DNA of 55,600 bases from Vicinamibacteraceae bacterium (GTDB lineage: Bacteria; Acidobacteriota; Thermoanaerobaculia; Multivoradales; Multivoraceae), in NCBI GenBank assembly GCA_012270995.1, contig JAAXHG010000191.1, positions 1 through 55,600 of the forward strand, written 5' to 3'. Made by a program: the position numbers and the translations under genes. The notes beneath the pieces were generated by a model. The model did not search any database and had not been told where the DNA came from. It saw only the letters and a list, made by a program, of their open reading frames with translations. Of the stretch, positions 1 to 9,260 are shown piece after piece (the first letter of the stretch is position 1; every line of letters begins with the position of its first letter).

Positions 1-25
1 TCCGGCCGCACCGACGACGGACTCC

Positions 26-937
26 CTAGCGGTCAGCCCTCAGCGTGATCGTGATCGGCTGCTCCAGCTTCTTCAGCACCTCGCCGAGCTGGGCCTCGAG
101 CGCGGCCAAGCGGACTTCGACGTTGCTCGCCGCCGCTGCCGGCGCGGCCTTCCTCCGCACCCTGGCGGCCCGCGGCTTCCGCCGCCTCGCCGGCGCCGCG
201 GCCTCGGCCTTCGCCTTCCGACCCCGCTTGCTCTTCGACCGGATCTCACTAAACACGGCCACCGCCTCCGGGTGGTAGCGGCGCTTCCGGCCCTTGCCCT
301 CGTGCGGAATCCGGTCTCCATGCAACTTCATGTAGCGTTGCAGGGTCGGGCCCGAAATCCCGGTCTGCGCGCGAATCGCCGTCAGCGTCAGGAGTTTCGG
401 TGCAGGTGCGCTCGGGGGAGCGGCCTTGGCGCGCGCCTTCCGCCGCCTCGCCGGCGCCTTGGCCTTGGGGGCAGCCTTTGCCTTGGGTTTCCGGCCCGGC
501 CTGCTCTCCGCCCGAAGCTGCCGGAAGACGGCGACCGAATCCGGATGGTAGCGGCGCTTCCGGCCCTCGCCCTCGTGCGGAATCCGATCGCCGAACAACT
601 TTACGTACCGTTGCAGGGTCGGATAGGAGATGCCGGTCTGCTTGCCTATACTGGAAAGGGTCAGCAGGCCGGTCCCGGACGCGGCAGCCTTCGCGGACTT
701 CCTGGCGCTCCGCTTGCGACCACCGCCCCGGCGCTTCGAGACCCGTTCCTTCTTCAAATCGTTGAACACCTTGACGGCCCCGACCGTGTACCGCTGCTTG
801 CGTCCCTCTCCCTCAGACGGGATCCGATCCTGGTACAGCTTCTTGTAGCGCTGCGCCGTCGCCATCGAGACGTTCGATCGGCGAGCGACCTCGCCCAATG
901 TCAAGAGCTTCTTCCTTCCAGCAACCGCTGCACTCAC
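26..937 (-). CDS. Protein with three tandem MerR-like HTH units, basic linkers and C-terminal coiled coil
   Basis: I do not recognise a named family. The protein is about 303 residues. Three units of about 55 residues each start with LLTL, continue with a helix-turn-helix core such as TGISYPTLQRY, and end in a wing-like GRKRRYHP plus a VAVF helix. This is the pattern of MerR-type winged HTH heads. The units are joined by long linkers rich in Lys, Arg, Ala and Pro with AT-hook-like GRK motifs. The last 30 residues (VEVRLAALEAQLGEVLKKLE) look like a short coiled coil. I chose the GTG at 937 because GAGGGGG lies 7 bases upstream. An in-frame ATG at 1105 also has a ribosome site (GAGGGG, 7 bases) and would add 56 low-complexity residues. 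A DNA-binding, possibly DNA-bridging or nucleoid role is inference. Confidence 0.75.
   Translation of the reverse strand: MSAAVAGRKKLLTLGEVARRSNVSMATAQRYKKLYQDRIPSEGEGRKQRYTVGAVKVFNDLKKERVSKRRGGGRKRSARKSAKAAASGTGLLTLSSIGKQTGISYPTLQRYVKLFGDRIPHEGEGRKRRYHPDSVAVFRQLRAESRPGRKPKAKAAPKAKAPARRRKARAKAAPPSAPAPKLLTLTAIRAQTGISGPTLQRYMKLHGDRIPHEGKGRKRRYHPEAVAVFSEIRSKSKRGRKAKAEAAAPARRRKPRAARVRRKAAPAAAASNVEVRLAALEAQLGEVLKKLEQPITITLRADR
267..586. repeat. 47-bp direct repeat inside the triple-HTH gene (copies 267-313 and 540-586)
   Basis: The wing-coding parts of HTH units 2 and 3 are nearly identical in DNA (about 2 mismatches in 47), exactly 273 bp (91 codons) apart. Unit 1 is more diverged. This points to a fairly recent internal duplication that made unit 3 from unit 2, or to gene conversion. 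Confidence 0.75.
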
Positions 938-1201
938 TTCGTTACCCCCTCTTGTCGACCTTCCTTGCTTGTCCGCCGTCGCCCTCCCAGTGCCCCCGCG
1001 AGTCACCCCGCCACTGCCGCACGTCCTCAGCCAGGGTTTCCCCTCCGGAAACGACGACGGCTCCTCCGGACCATAGCAGAACTCCACGGCGAGTCCGCGT
1101 CGCATCTACAAACCCCTCTCCTTTCGATTAGTGCAGATCTTCAGGAGAGCGCCGACAGGCGCCAAACGACGCGCGAATCGAGCAAGAAAACCGGTGTCCC
1201 C
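938..1201 (-). other. 264-base leader/intergenic region upstream of the triple-HTH gene
   Basis: The region lies between the stop of the sigma54 activator and the chosen GTG of the triple-HTH gene. It holds an in-frame ATG at 1105 with its own ribosome site, so part of it may be translated. A short inverted repeat (GGCGC/GCGCC around a 4-base loop, near 1147-1160) directly after the activator stop could be a weak terminator but has no T run. I see no convincing promoter. Confidence 0.4.
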
Positions 1202-4200
1202 TCATGGGTCGTAGTTCAATTTTCTCACCAGGTAGGACAATGCCTGGCGACTCAGACCCAGAGCGCGCGCTGCACGCGCCTGATTCCCGCCGGCCTCGGC
1301 AAGCGCCTTGCGGATCAGGCCGCGGCGATACTGTTCCAGGTTCCGGTGATAGTTCGCGCTTCCCTCCTTGCGTGGGCGCTCTGGTTCCTTCCGAAGTCCC
1401 AGCATCTCCGCCGTGATCACCGGATGTTCGGCGAGCGCCACCGCACTCTCGATCGCGTTTCGAAGCTCTCGGACGTTGCCGGGCCAACGGTACCCCCGGA
1501 TCTTCTTCCTGGCGTGTTCGCTGAATCGCAGCCTCTCCCGATCGGTGCTGAACGCTTCGAGGAAGTGGTCCGCGAGCAACAGCACATCGTCGCCTCGGTC
1601 GCGCAGGGCCGGCGCGTCGACATTCGCCACCCGGATCCGGTAGTAGAGATCCTCTCTGAACTCACCGGCCTCAACCATCGCCACAAGATCACGATGGGTC
1701 GCGGAAACGAGACGAAAATCCAGTTGACGCGTCTGACTCTCACCGATCCGGCGCATCTCGCCTTCCTGCAGGAGACGCAGGAGCATCCCCTGCGCCGCCT
1801 TTGGCAATTCCGCAATTTCATCAAGAAACACGGTGCCGCCGTCTCCGCTCTCGAACACACCGATCCGCTCGCTGTCGGCGCCCGTGAACGAACCTTTCAC
1901 ATGTCCGAACAGATCGGACAGGAGCAACCCCTCCGGAAGGGCGGCGCAGTTCACGGTCATCCACGGCCCCGAGGCCCGCGCACTCGATTCATGAAGCTGC
2001 CGCGCAAGCATCTCCTTGCCGGTACCCGACTCGCCCAGTATCAATACCGGTAGATCGTGCACCGCCAGTTTCTCGACCCGCTCCTGGGCCGCCAGCAGCA
2101 CCTTGCTCCGACCGATCATGCCGCCGGCCGTCACGTTCCTCGCCTCTCCCAACTCCAGGGCATGGCCGCGGTGTTGCGAGGTCGGCGCCCGGGCCGCGAT
2201 CACGGCCAACAGGGCGCGGGCCGGTTCGTCGATACGGTCCGCGCTCAGTACGAGTCGGCCGGCAGGCGTGCCGACCGAGAACTGGTCCGAGCCGCCGGGT
2301 CCCTCCAGCAGAACCTCGATCGGCTCGTCCTCCCCACCGACATCGGGCGACTCGTGAAGCCCGATGCGCGCCTCGGGATGACCAGCCGAGGACAGCAGGG
2401 AATGGAGCGTCCCTGGAGCGGGCTCTTCCACGTCCAGAAAGGAGCGAAGAGCTCTCCAGGGCCCCAGTCGGGCGCCGTCCACTCGCTGCTCGGGGGCCTC
2501 GGCGCCGGTTTCCGACAGCGTTCGCACCGCCGCCCCGAGGAGCCTGGGCGGCACGGCCACTCCAAGACAGACCAGATCGTGGATCGCCATGGCTGAACGG
2601 AAGGTGCCCTGCTCTTCGAGCCGGCGCCAATCGTCGTCGCCGGGGGCCCGGCCTTCACCGACCGCCTGCCACAACTCCTCGCAGGCGCCGCCCGCGCCGG
2701 CAGCCCGCGCCTCCTCGGCCAGCCCGGCAAGAAGAAGCAGCGGCGGCAGCTCCTCGCCACCAACCCGTGGCCGGGCCGAGCGGTCGCCGAACGGCAGCCG
2801 GAGCGCTGCCAGGAGCTCCTCTCTGGCCTCCTCGCTGCGACCGAGGTGAACCAGCGCGCGGGCGGCCAGCAGACCGAGCGGCCACCGTCGACCTCCCTGC
2901 AGCTGTCGTTTTCGCAACTCGTCCCGGGCCGACCTGCACGACTCCAGGGCTGAACTCCAGCGGCCCCTTGTCAGGTTCAGCCGCGCCTCGAGTTGCCGTG
3001 CTTCGATGGTCCCGGCGGCGCTGCCGGCCATCAGGCTCGCGCGGCGGAGACTCTCTATCGTCTCCCGGACACCATCGAGGCGGCCGGCGCGCATCCGGGC
3101 TTCCGCCAGATTTCCGTGCGCCGCGACCCTCGCGGCGGGGCCGTCGCAGTGTCGGAAGAGCCTGACAGCAACGCGCGCCGCGCGTTCCGCGCCGGTGACG
3201 TCGTCCACTGAGAGCCGAAGGGTCGCCAACTCGTTCCAGAGACTGGCGCGGTCGTAAGCCGGAAGCTGTTTCCGAAACAGCTTGAGCGCCGTCGCCAGGC
3301 CCTGATCGGCTTCTTCGAAGCCGCCGCCGTCCAAGGCGAGACGGGCCCGCGCCACGCACCACTTCCAGTCTTCGGGCTCACTGTCCCGGTCAAGCAGAGA
3401 GGCCACTTCCTCGCTCGCGTCGACCTCGCGCAGCGCCAGCGCAGCGAGCGCCAGCCAGCGATTGGCAAACGGACCGACCGCCGCCTCCCGGGCACGCTCC
3501 GCCCAGGCTCTGAGCCCCGCCGAGCGCCCCGCCGCCGCATGGATCCTGATCGCTTCCTCACACTGCTGGAGCTTTGCCGCATGGTCGAGACGGCGGTCCT
3601 CGAGGACGCTCAGAGTGCGACGAGCCGCCGTGAGCCGGCCCATCCTTACCTGACCCTTGAGACGGATCAGGATGTCTTCGGTCCGGTCAGAACGCTCCAC
3701 CAGCGCCAGGGCGGCTTCAAAGCGGCCGATGTCGAGAAGCGCTCTCGCCAACGCGCTCCGCTCTGCCCTGCCGGCCGGCGGTGCCTGCCGGACCTCGTCC
3801 ACGGCTCGGCGCCAATCACCCCGGACCACCCAGTCGATCGGCCCGCCCGAAGACTTATCGCCAAGCCAATGGTCCCGCGCTTCGTCGCCGCCGAGAACGA
3901 GAAGCAGCCGATCGAGGTCGGCGCCAGCAGCCCGCAACAGGGAGCGCCGCCACCTGGAATGGCCGACGACCACTACTTCTTCTTCACCCTGTCCGTGTTC
4001 GTGGACGCCAACCAGCGACCGCCTCGCCGCTACGTGCTCGTCTCCCCACAGAAAGGGGGCGTGATCCAGAACGTCCGCGACCATCCGATTTGCGGGGAGG
4101 GGCACAAGCAGATCGCACCAACCGGCGACCACGGGGCGGAGCGCCGCCCTCACCGCGCTCCGGCCGACCATCTCCTCGCTGCCGAACAGCAACGAAGCGA

Positions 4201-4474
4201 ACTGTCTCAATACGGTCTGGGGAAGCCGACCGTCCCGCCCCACCCTCAACATGGCCGTCTCGACGCGCAGCACGCCGCGCGCATCGACGACAACTCCGGT
4301 CCAGGAAGGCAACCGCCACCCGGCGGTCTGCAGATGGGCAATGAGCGCAGCACCCTGAAGCAGCAGACCGGCCCGTTGCCGATCGTTCAGCCTGCTCTCG
4401 GAAAGACCGACGGCGTCGACATCCTCGGGAAGGGCCTCCAGCGCCTGGTGACGGATTCGCAGAGTCGCGGTCAT
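1202..4474 (-). CDS. Sigma54-interacting transcriptional activator with long TPR-like N-terminal region
   Basis: This is a bacterial enhancer-binding protein of 1090 residues. The C-terminal AAA+ domain carries Walker A GESGTGKE (814-821), the sigma54-contact loop as GSFTGA (861-866, Ser in place of the usual Ala) and Walker B TVFLDE (881-886), followed by RWPGNVREL. A Fis-type HTH closes the protein (about 1058-1088, ending LSRQALSYLVRKL). Residues about 200-700 are helical, Ala/Leu/Arg-rich pairs resembling TPR repeats, and the first 190 residues are a separate unassigned domain. There is no receiver domain, so control is probably through protein or ligand contacts with the TPR-like part. 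Its ATG overlaps the aroA stop by 4 bases (ATGA), so it is translationally coupled to aroA. The target promoters are unknown. The next gene downstream encodes another DNA-binding protein. Confidence 0.9.
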   Translation of the reverse strand: MTATLRIRHQALEALPEDVDAVGLSESRLNDRQRAGLLLQGAALIAHLQTAGWRLPSWTGVVVDARGVLRVETAMLRVGRDGRLPQTVLRQFASLLFGSEEMVGRSAVRAALRPVVAGWCDLLVPLPANRMVADVLDHAPFLWGDEHVAARRSLVGVHEHGQGEEEVVVVGHSRWRRSLLRAAGADLDRLLLVLGGDEARDHWLGDKSSGGPIDWVVRGDWRRAVDEVRQAPPAGRAERSALARALLDIGRFEAALALVERSDRTEDILIRLKGQVRMGRLTAARRTLSVLEDRRLDHAAKLQQCEEAIRIHAAAGRSAGLRAWAERAREAAVGPFANRWLALAALALREVDASEEVASLLDRDSEPEDWKWCVARARLALDGGGFEEADQGLATALKLFRKQLPAYDRASLWNELATLRLSVDDVTGAERAARVAVRLFRHCDGPAARVAAHGNLAEARMRAGRLDGVRETIESLRRASLMAGSAAGTIEARQLEARLNLTRGRWSSALESCRSARDELRKRQLQGGRRWPLGLLAARALVHLGRSEEAREELLAALRLPFGDRSARPRVGGEELPPLLLLAGLAEEARAAGAGGACEELWQAVGEGRAPGDDDWRRLEEQGTFRSAMAIHDLVCLGVAVPPRLLGAAVRTLSETGAEAPEQRVDGARLGPWRALRSFLDVEEPAPGTLHSLLSSAGHPEARIGLHESPDVGGEDEPIEVLLEGPGGSDQFSVGTPAGRLVLSADRIDEPARALLAVIAARAPTSQHRGHALELGEARNVTAGGMIGRSKVLLAAQERVEKLAVHDLPVLILGESGTGKEMLARQLHESSARASGPWMTVNCAALPEGLLLSDLFGHVKGSFTGADSERIGVFESGDGGTVFLDEIAELPKAAQGMLLRLLQEGEMRRIGESQTRQLDFRLVSATHRDLVAMVEAGEFREDLYYRIRVANVDAPALRDRGDDVLLLADHFLEAFSTDRERLRFSEHARKKIRGYRWPGNVRELRNAIESAVALAEHPVITAEMLGLRKEPERPRKEGSANYHRNLEQYRRGLIRKALAEAGGNQARAARALGLSRQALSYLVRKLNYDP

Positions 4475-5787
4475 CGTGCAATCCCCTCAAGGTCGGCCCA
4501 GAAGCCGGGGTAGGACTTGGCAACCACCTCCGGGTGGCGAATCGAGAGCCCTCCCCGGCGCATGCCCACGAGCGCCATGCTCATCGCGATGCGGTGGTCG
4601 TCGTAAGTGTCGATCGCGACGCGCCGGGAACCGGGCGCCGCGGAGAGATCGGGGTTTCCCTGGATGCGCAGGCCGTCCGGCAGCTCCTCAACGGAGGCGC
4701 CCGCCCGCCGCAGTTCGGTTGCGGTCGCGGCGAGCCGGTCGCTCTCCTTGATCCTCAGGTGCGCCACGTTGCGGATCGTCGTCTCGCCGTCGGCGAAGGC
4801 GGCGAGCGCGGCAAGCGTGGGCACCTGGTCGGGCATCGCGGAGAGGTCGCAGTCGAGCGCCTCCAGGGCGCCGCCGCCCTCGACCTCGATCGCCTGCGGG
4901 GTCATCCGCACCGCGGCACCCATCTGCTCGAGGATCCCCAGGAACGCCCTGTCCCCCTGCGTCGAGGCCGGGGCCAGGCCCCGGAGCCGCACGCGGCCGC
5001 CGCACAACGCGGACGCCGCCGCGGGATAGGCCGCCGCGGAGTCGTCGCCGGCGACGCGGTAGCGGCCTCCCGGCGCCTCCGGCCGGTGAGGTTCGACCCG
5101 GAACTCGCGGGTGCCGCCGGCGCATCCGGACCCTACGGAGCAACCGAAATCGGCCATGACCTGAAGAGTTGTGTCCACATAGGGACTAGAGACGAGAAAC
5201 GGCGCGAGAAGCTGGATCGGCCCCTCCGCCCGAAGGCCCGCCATCAGCAGCGCGGACACGTACTGGCTCGACTCTCCGGCGTCGATTTCGACCCGCCCCC
5301 CGGCCAGGGCGCCCCCGCGGATCCGCACCGGAGCGCAGCCCGGCCGACCGAGTTCGTCGATGCTCGGGCCGAGTCGACGGAGTGCTTTGAGCAGCGGACC
5401 GATCGGCCGTTCACACAGACGCGGCGACCCGTCGACGATCCAGTCGCCCGGCGTCACCGCGCAGCTCGCGACCAGGAACCGCAGCAGGGTGCCGGCGCTC
5501 CGGCAGTCCAGTCGCACTGGCCCATCGGGCGGGCCGCCACTCGGTGGTTCGACCCGCACCCCGCCGCCGGAGACGCGCTCGAGCCTCCAGCCCATGCGCT
5601 CCAGGGCGTCCGAGAACGCGGCGATGTCTTCCGCTTCGAGCAGGTTCTCGATCGTCGCCGGCCGCCGTCCGACGAGCGCCAGGTTGAGCGCCCGATGCGA
5701 GATGCTCTTCGAGCCGGGAGGCTCGACGACCCCCGCCACGCGGCCGGCGCGCCGTACCGGATAGGGATCCGGCAGGGTCTCGTTCAT
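4471..5787 (-). CDS. aroA: 3-phosphoshikimate 1-carboxyvinyltransferase (EPSP synthase)
   Basis: The enzyme joins phosphoenolpyruvate to shikimate 3-phosphate in the sixth step of the chorismate pathway for aromatic amino acids, in the cytoplasm. The product is 438 residues, normal for the family. Signatures are GSKSISHRAL near the N-terminus, the DCRSAGTLLRFL segment, LRIKESDRL and DDHRIAMSMAL near the C-terminus. The reading frame is open far upstream, but family homology begins at MNETLPDP. This ATG at 5787 overlaps the lpxH-like stop by 4 bases (ATGA), which fixes the start. It sits mid-operon, lpxH-like upstream and the sigma54 activator downstream, without other aro genes nearby. Confidence 0.93.
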   Translation of the reverse strand: MNETLPDPYPVRRAGRVAGVVEPPGSKSISHRALNLALVGRRPATIENLLEAEDIAAFSDALERMGWRLERVSGGGVRVEPPSGGPPDGPVRLDCRSAGTLLRFLVASCAVTPGDWIVDGSPRLCERPIGPLLKALRRLGPSIDELGRPGCAPVRIRGGALAGGRVEIDAGESSQYVSALLMAGLRAEGPIQLLAPFLVSSPYVDTTLQVMADFGCSVGSGCAGGTREFRVEPHRPEAPGGRYRVAGDDSAAAYPAAASALCGGRVRLRGLAPASTQGDRAFLGILEQMGAAVRMTPQAIEVEGGGALEALDCDLSAMPDQVPTLAALAAFADGETTIRNVAHLRIKESDRLAATATELRRAGASVEELPDGLRIQGNPDLSAAPGSRRVAIDTYDDHRIAMSMALVGMRRGGLSIRHPEVVAKSYPGFWADLEGIAR

Positions 5788-6461
5788 CCCAGCCACAGCA
5801 GCTCCCTGTCGTCGTACCAGGCATTCGCGATCCGCACCTCGCCGCCGCCAACGGACCACTTCCGCGCGGCGTGGAAGTGGCCGAGCAGGAGCACGTCGTG
5901 CCCCTCGGCGAGACGCCGGGCGGCATAGCGCCGGATCGCCCCCTCCGGAATCCGGCTCTTGCGCTCCAGGTTGGTTCCGGAGAGCCCCCGCTCGGTCGAG
6001 GTCACGAGCCGGCGGCCGAGCGCAGCCGGAAGCCGGAAGGCCAGCCACCGGCTGATCGGGTTCTTCGACAACCAGCGCCAGCAGAGGTAGCGCCAGTCGT
6101 GACGATTCAACCCATCGCCGTGCACCGCGAGATACGTCAGGCCGCCCGCCTCGAAACGCACCTCCAGGCCGTAGTCGTCGAAGAGATCGTCGTACTCGCT
6201 GCCGGCGAGGAAGAAGTCGCGGTTCCCCTCCACGTAGGAGACCCGGATGCCGCGCCGCCTGAGATCCCGGATCACGGGGACCACCCGCCGCACCTCCGCG
6301 GTCTCGAAACGACGCGAGCCGATCCAGAGATGAAACAGGTCGCCGAGAAACAGCACCCGGGCGCAGCGCCCGGTCTCGAGCGCCCGGAGCTGTTCGGCCA
6401 GTTCTTCCCCGCTCCCCCCGGGACCGCCCAGGTGGGCATCGGCGACCACAGCGACACGCAT
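5784..6461 (-). CDS. lpxH: LpxH-like metallophosphoesterase (UDP-2,3-diacylglucosamine diphosphatase)
   Basis: This calcineurin-like phosphoesterase of 225 residues probably hydrolyses UDP-2,3-diacylglucosamine to lipid X in lipid A synthesis, at the inner face of the cytoplasmic membrane. The metal-binding blocks appear in order: DAHLGG, GDLFHLWIG, GNRDFF, AVHGDGLN and GHFHAA. The GDLFxxWIG and GNRDF forms are typical of LpxH rather than of general phosphodiesterases. It lies 15 bases after mrp and overlaps aroA by 4 bases. A broader UDP-sugar or other phosphomonoester specificity cannot be excluded from sequence. Confidence 0.75.
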   Translation of the reverse strand: MRVAVVADAHLGGPGGSGEELAEQLRALETGRCARVLFLGDLFHLWIGSRRFETAEVRRVVPVIRDLRRRGIRVSYVEGNRDFFLAGSEYDDLFDDYGLEVRFEAGGLTYLAVHGDGLNRHDWRYLCWRWLSKNPISRWLAFRLPAALGRRLVTSTERGLSGTNLERKSRIPEGAIRRYAARRLAEGHDVLLLGHFHAARKWSVGGGEVRIANAWYDDRELLWLG

Positions 6462-6476
6462 CCGACGGCTCTGGCC

Positions 6477-7550
6477 CTAGACGATCGTCAGGGTCGGTCG
6501 AGAGGAGGCCAGCTCCACGAGCCGGCGCTCGACCGCCACGACGATTCCCTGGAAGATGCCCGCGTGCGGCCCGTCGGGCGCCGAGACGACGATCGGTACG
6601 CCGGCGTCGCTGCCCCGCACCAGCGCGCCGTCGAGCGGAATCGCCCCGAGGACTTCGCAGCCGAGCAGCTCCGCCGTGCGCTCGACGCCTCCCCGCTTGA
6701 AGATGTCGGTCGTCTCTCCGCAGTGCGGGCAGACGAAGGTGGACATGTTCTCGACCATGCCCAGCACCGGGACCTCGACCTTGCGGAACATGGCCAGGCC
6801 CTTGCGGGCGTCGATCAGGGCGACGTCCTGGGGCGTGGAGACGATCACCGCCCCGGAGAGCGGCAGTTTCTGCGACAGCGTGAGGGCCGCATCACCGGTG
6901 CCGGGCGGCAGGTCGAGCAGCAGGTAGTCGAGCTCTCCCCAGTCCACGTCGCCCAGCAGTTGGCCCAGCGCCTTCATCACCATCGGCCCCCGCCAGATGA
7001 CCGGCATGTCCGGATCGAGGAGGAAGCCGAGCGACATGACGCGCACGCCGTGCCGCTCGAAGGGCTGGATCTTGCCGTCCACGATCTCGGGCCGGCGGTC
7101 GATCCCGAACATCAGCGGGATGGAAGGACCGTAGATGTCCGCGTCGAGTAGGCCGACACGCAACCCGGCCGCCGCCATCGCCGCGCTCAGGTTCGTCGCC
7201 ACGGTCGACTTGCCGACGCCGCCCTTCCCGCTCGCGACCGCCACGACGTGGGAGACCCCCGGCAGGAGGGAGGGATCGCGTGCCGTGGCCGGAGCGGGCG
7301 CCGTCGCTACTTCCAGCGAAACCTGCACGTTCGAGACGCCCTCGACCGAGCCCACCGCGTCGACGATCCGCCGCCGGATCTCCCTGGCGGCCTCGGCGTC
7401 GCGGGTCGGCACCCGCAGATCGACGACCACGTCGCCACCGCTCACACCGACCCGCTGCACGAAACCGAACGACACGATGTCCCTCTTCATGCCAGGGAAG
7501 GTGATCGTCCGAAGGCACTCGCGAACCCTGCTCTCGATCGCTTCAGCCAT
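6477..7550 (-). CDS. mrp: Mrp/ApbC-type iron-sulfur cluster carrier ATPase
   Basis: A cytoplasmic P-loop ATPase of the Mrp/NBP35 group that carries Fe-S clusters to apoproteins. The 357-residue protein has an N-terminal MIP18/DUF59 domain (about 1-85) and a deviant Walker A, ASGKGGVGKST (about 107-116), followed by DADIYGPSIP and LLLDLPPGTGD. The CPHC pair in the C-terminal half is the bridging cluster site of the dimer. It overlaps the upstream acyltransferase by 8 bases, so it is probably co-transcribed with plsC-like, lpxH and aroA genes. Confidence 0.92.
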   Translation of the reverse strand: MAEAIESRVRECLRTITFPGMKRDIVSFGFVQRVGVSGGDVVVDLRVPTRDAEAAREIRRRIVDAVGSVEGVSNVQVSLEVATAPAPATARDPSLLPGVSHVVAVASGKGGVGKSTVATNLSAAMAAAGLRVGLLDADIYGPSIPLMFGIDRRPEIVDGKIQPFERHGVRVMSLGFLLDPDMPVIWRGPMVMKALGQLLGDVDWGELDYLLLDLPPGTGDAALTLSQKLPLSGAVIVSTPQDVALIDARKGLAMFRKVEVPVLGMVENMSTFVCPHCGETTDIFKRGGVERTAELLGCEVLGAIPLDGALVRGSDAGVPIVVSAPDGPHAGIFQGIVVAVERRLVELASSRPTLTIV

Positions 7551-8394
7551 CGCCTTCTCCCGCGGTCTGAAGACCCGCCAATCTGCCGACGCAGCGCTCG
7601 ACGTCCCCCATGAACGTACGCCGCCCCTTCACGCCGACGCTGGCCGGGTCCATCACCTCGCCGAACAACAACTCGATCCTGGCCGGACGCACCGCCAGCT
7701 CGCCCTTGCGCCGGATGCGTCCCGTGCCGCGGATGCCGATCGGAGCGACCGGCGCCCGCCCCTTGAGGGCCAGCAGGAATCCACCGCGCTGAAAGGGCCT
7801 CATCCGGGGCCCGGAACTCCGCGTCTCCTCGGGGAACACGACGAGCGACACGTTCGAGGCCAGCAACTTGCCGGCGGCGGCGAACGTCTCCGCGGCGCGG
7901 CTGCGATCCTCGCGGTCCACCGGCACGAAACCCGCCGCCCTGAGGCCCCAGCCGAACCCCGGCACGCGAAAGAGGCTGCGCTTGGTCAAGAAGCGCACCG
8001 GCGAGTCCAGAGTCGCGAGCAGGGCCGCCACGTCGTACAGGCTCCTGTGGTTCGCCATGTACACCAGCGGGCGGCCCTGGGTTGCCGCGCGCCAGGCCGC
8101 GTGGTCGCCGCCCGCGTAGTCGAGGCGCAGGCGCACGCCGCTCGTGATGAGCAGCCCCCGGGCCCACCACCGCGCCACCACTCCGGCCCAGTCACGGCCC
8201 GGCAGCCACGACGCGACGACCGCGGCAACTCCCATCAGGGCGCTGCCGAACGCGAGGTAGAGGTTGCCGGTGACGGTCGCGACCGCCACCGCCCAGGCTC
8301 GGTGGTTCGGCCCATCCCGTCCTTCCGGAGCTTTGGCCGTAGACTTGCTGCGTTGCGTGCCGCGGCGCAAGTTCCTGGGGTTCCGATTCGACAA
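7543..8394 (-). CDS. 1-acyl-sn-glycerol-3-phosphate acyltransferase (PlsC family)
   Basis: A membrane-associated acyltransferase of up to 283 residues that probably acylates lysophosphatidate to phosphatidate. The HX4D catalytic block is NHRSLYDV, the substrate-binding block is FPEETRSSG, and a hydrophobic segment precedes the catalytic block. The annotated start is a TTG at 8394 with only a weak ribosome site, so the first ~25 basic residues are uncertain. It heads the minus-strand operon and is divergent from mlaE. A lysophospholipid or ornithine-lipid acyltransferase role is the main alternative. Confidence 0.82.
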   Translation of the reverse strand: MSNRNPRNLRRGTQRSKSTAKAPEGRDGPNHRAWAVAVATVTGNLYLAFGSALMGVAAVVASWLPGRDWAGVVARWWARGLLITSGVRLRLDYAGGDHAAWRAATQGRPLVYMANHRSLYDVAALLATLDSPVRFLTKRSLFRVPGFGWGLRAAGFVPVDREDRSRAAETFAAAGKLLASNVSLVVFPEETRSSGPRMRPFQRGGFLLALKGRAPVAPIGIRGTGRIRRKGELAVRPARIELLFGEVMDPASVGVKGRRTFMGDVERCVGRLAGLQTAGEGDG

Positions 8395-8480
8395 GGTTCT
8401 GCCCAGCGCTGTCAGGAGGGGAAGCTAACACCAAGCACGCGCCGCGAGCACGACACACGAAGAGGTTGCCCCGCGGACTG

Positions 8481-9260
8481 ATGCAACAGGCTGCTCCCAA
8501 GATTCTGCTCGATTATGGTGCGCCTCTGCGCCATGTCGGCAACCTCTCGATGCTCGCCGGCCGCGGTCTGACGGCCCTCGTCAGACCGCCATACGAGTTC
8601 CGGTCATGGCTTCATCAGATGGAACATCTCGGCGTCAGCTCCCTCGGGGTCGCCGCGGTCACCACCCTGTTCACGGGCATGGTCCTGGCCCTCCAGACCG
8701 CGTACAGCCTGCCCGAGCTGGGGGTCAAGTACTACATCGGGAGCGTGGTCTCCAAGTCGCTGACCCGGGAACTCGGACCGGTCCTCGTCGCCCTCATCGT
8801 GGGCGGCCGGATCGGTTCGGGCATGACCGCGGAACTCGGCACGATGAAGGTCACCGAGCAGATCGACGCGATGCGCTCCATGGCGGCGGATCCGGTCAAG
8901 AAGCTGGTCGTGCCGAAGCTAGCCGCCAGCCTGATCATGCTCCCCGTTCTCACCATTCTGGGAGACTTCCTGGGCATTCTCGGCGGCCTGTTCATCGCCA
9001 CGAACCAGTTGAACCTGTCCTACGGCCTCTACACGAACGACGTCCTGCAGGCGCTGACCCTGGGCGACGTCCTGAACGGTCTCGGCAAGTCGGTCTTCTT
9101 CGCCCTGTTCATCGCGGTCATCGGCTGTTACAACGGCCTGACCGCCAGCGGCGGCGCCGAAGGGGTGGGGCGCGCCACCACGAGAACCGTCGTCTGGGCC
9201 TCCATCATGGTGCTCGTGTCTGACTTCTTTCTGACCAAGCTGTTCCATGTCCTCTCCTGA
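8481..9260 (+). CDS. mlaE: MlaE-family ABC transporter permease
   Basis: The integral-membrane permease of an MCE/Mla-type phospholipid transporter that moves lipids between the inner and outer membrane. It has about 259 residues and five or six hydrophobic segments. Family blocks include the SLTRELGPVLVALIVGGRIGSG region and AELGTMKVTEQIDAM, which is the coupling helix. I prefer the ATG at 8481; a TTG five codons earlier has AGAGG directly against it, too close to work. It overlaps mlaF by 14 bases. MlaB and MlaC partners are not present in the window. Confidence 0.9.
   Translation: MQQAAPKILLDYGAPLRHVGNLSMLAGRGLTALVRPPYEFRSWLHQMEHLGVSSLGVAAVTTLFTGMVLALQTAYSLPELGVKYYIGSVVSKSLTRELGPVLVALIVGGRIGSGMTAELGTMKVTEQIDAMRSMAADPVKKLVVPKLAASLIMLPVLTILGDFLGILGGLFIATNQLNLSYGLYTNDVLQALTLGDVLNGLGKSVFFALFIAVIGCYNGLTASGGAEGVGRATTRTVVWASIMVLVSDFFLTKLFHVLS

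Noticed and set aside
1106..1201. Sigma54 (-24/-12) promoter after the activator gene
   Set aside because: TTGGCGCC-like letters occur, but the GG...GC spacing of TGGCAC-N5-TTGC is not met.
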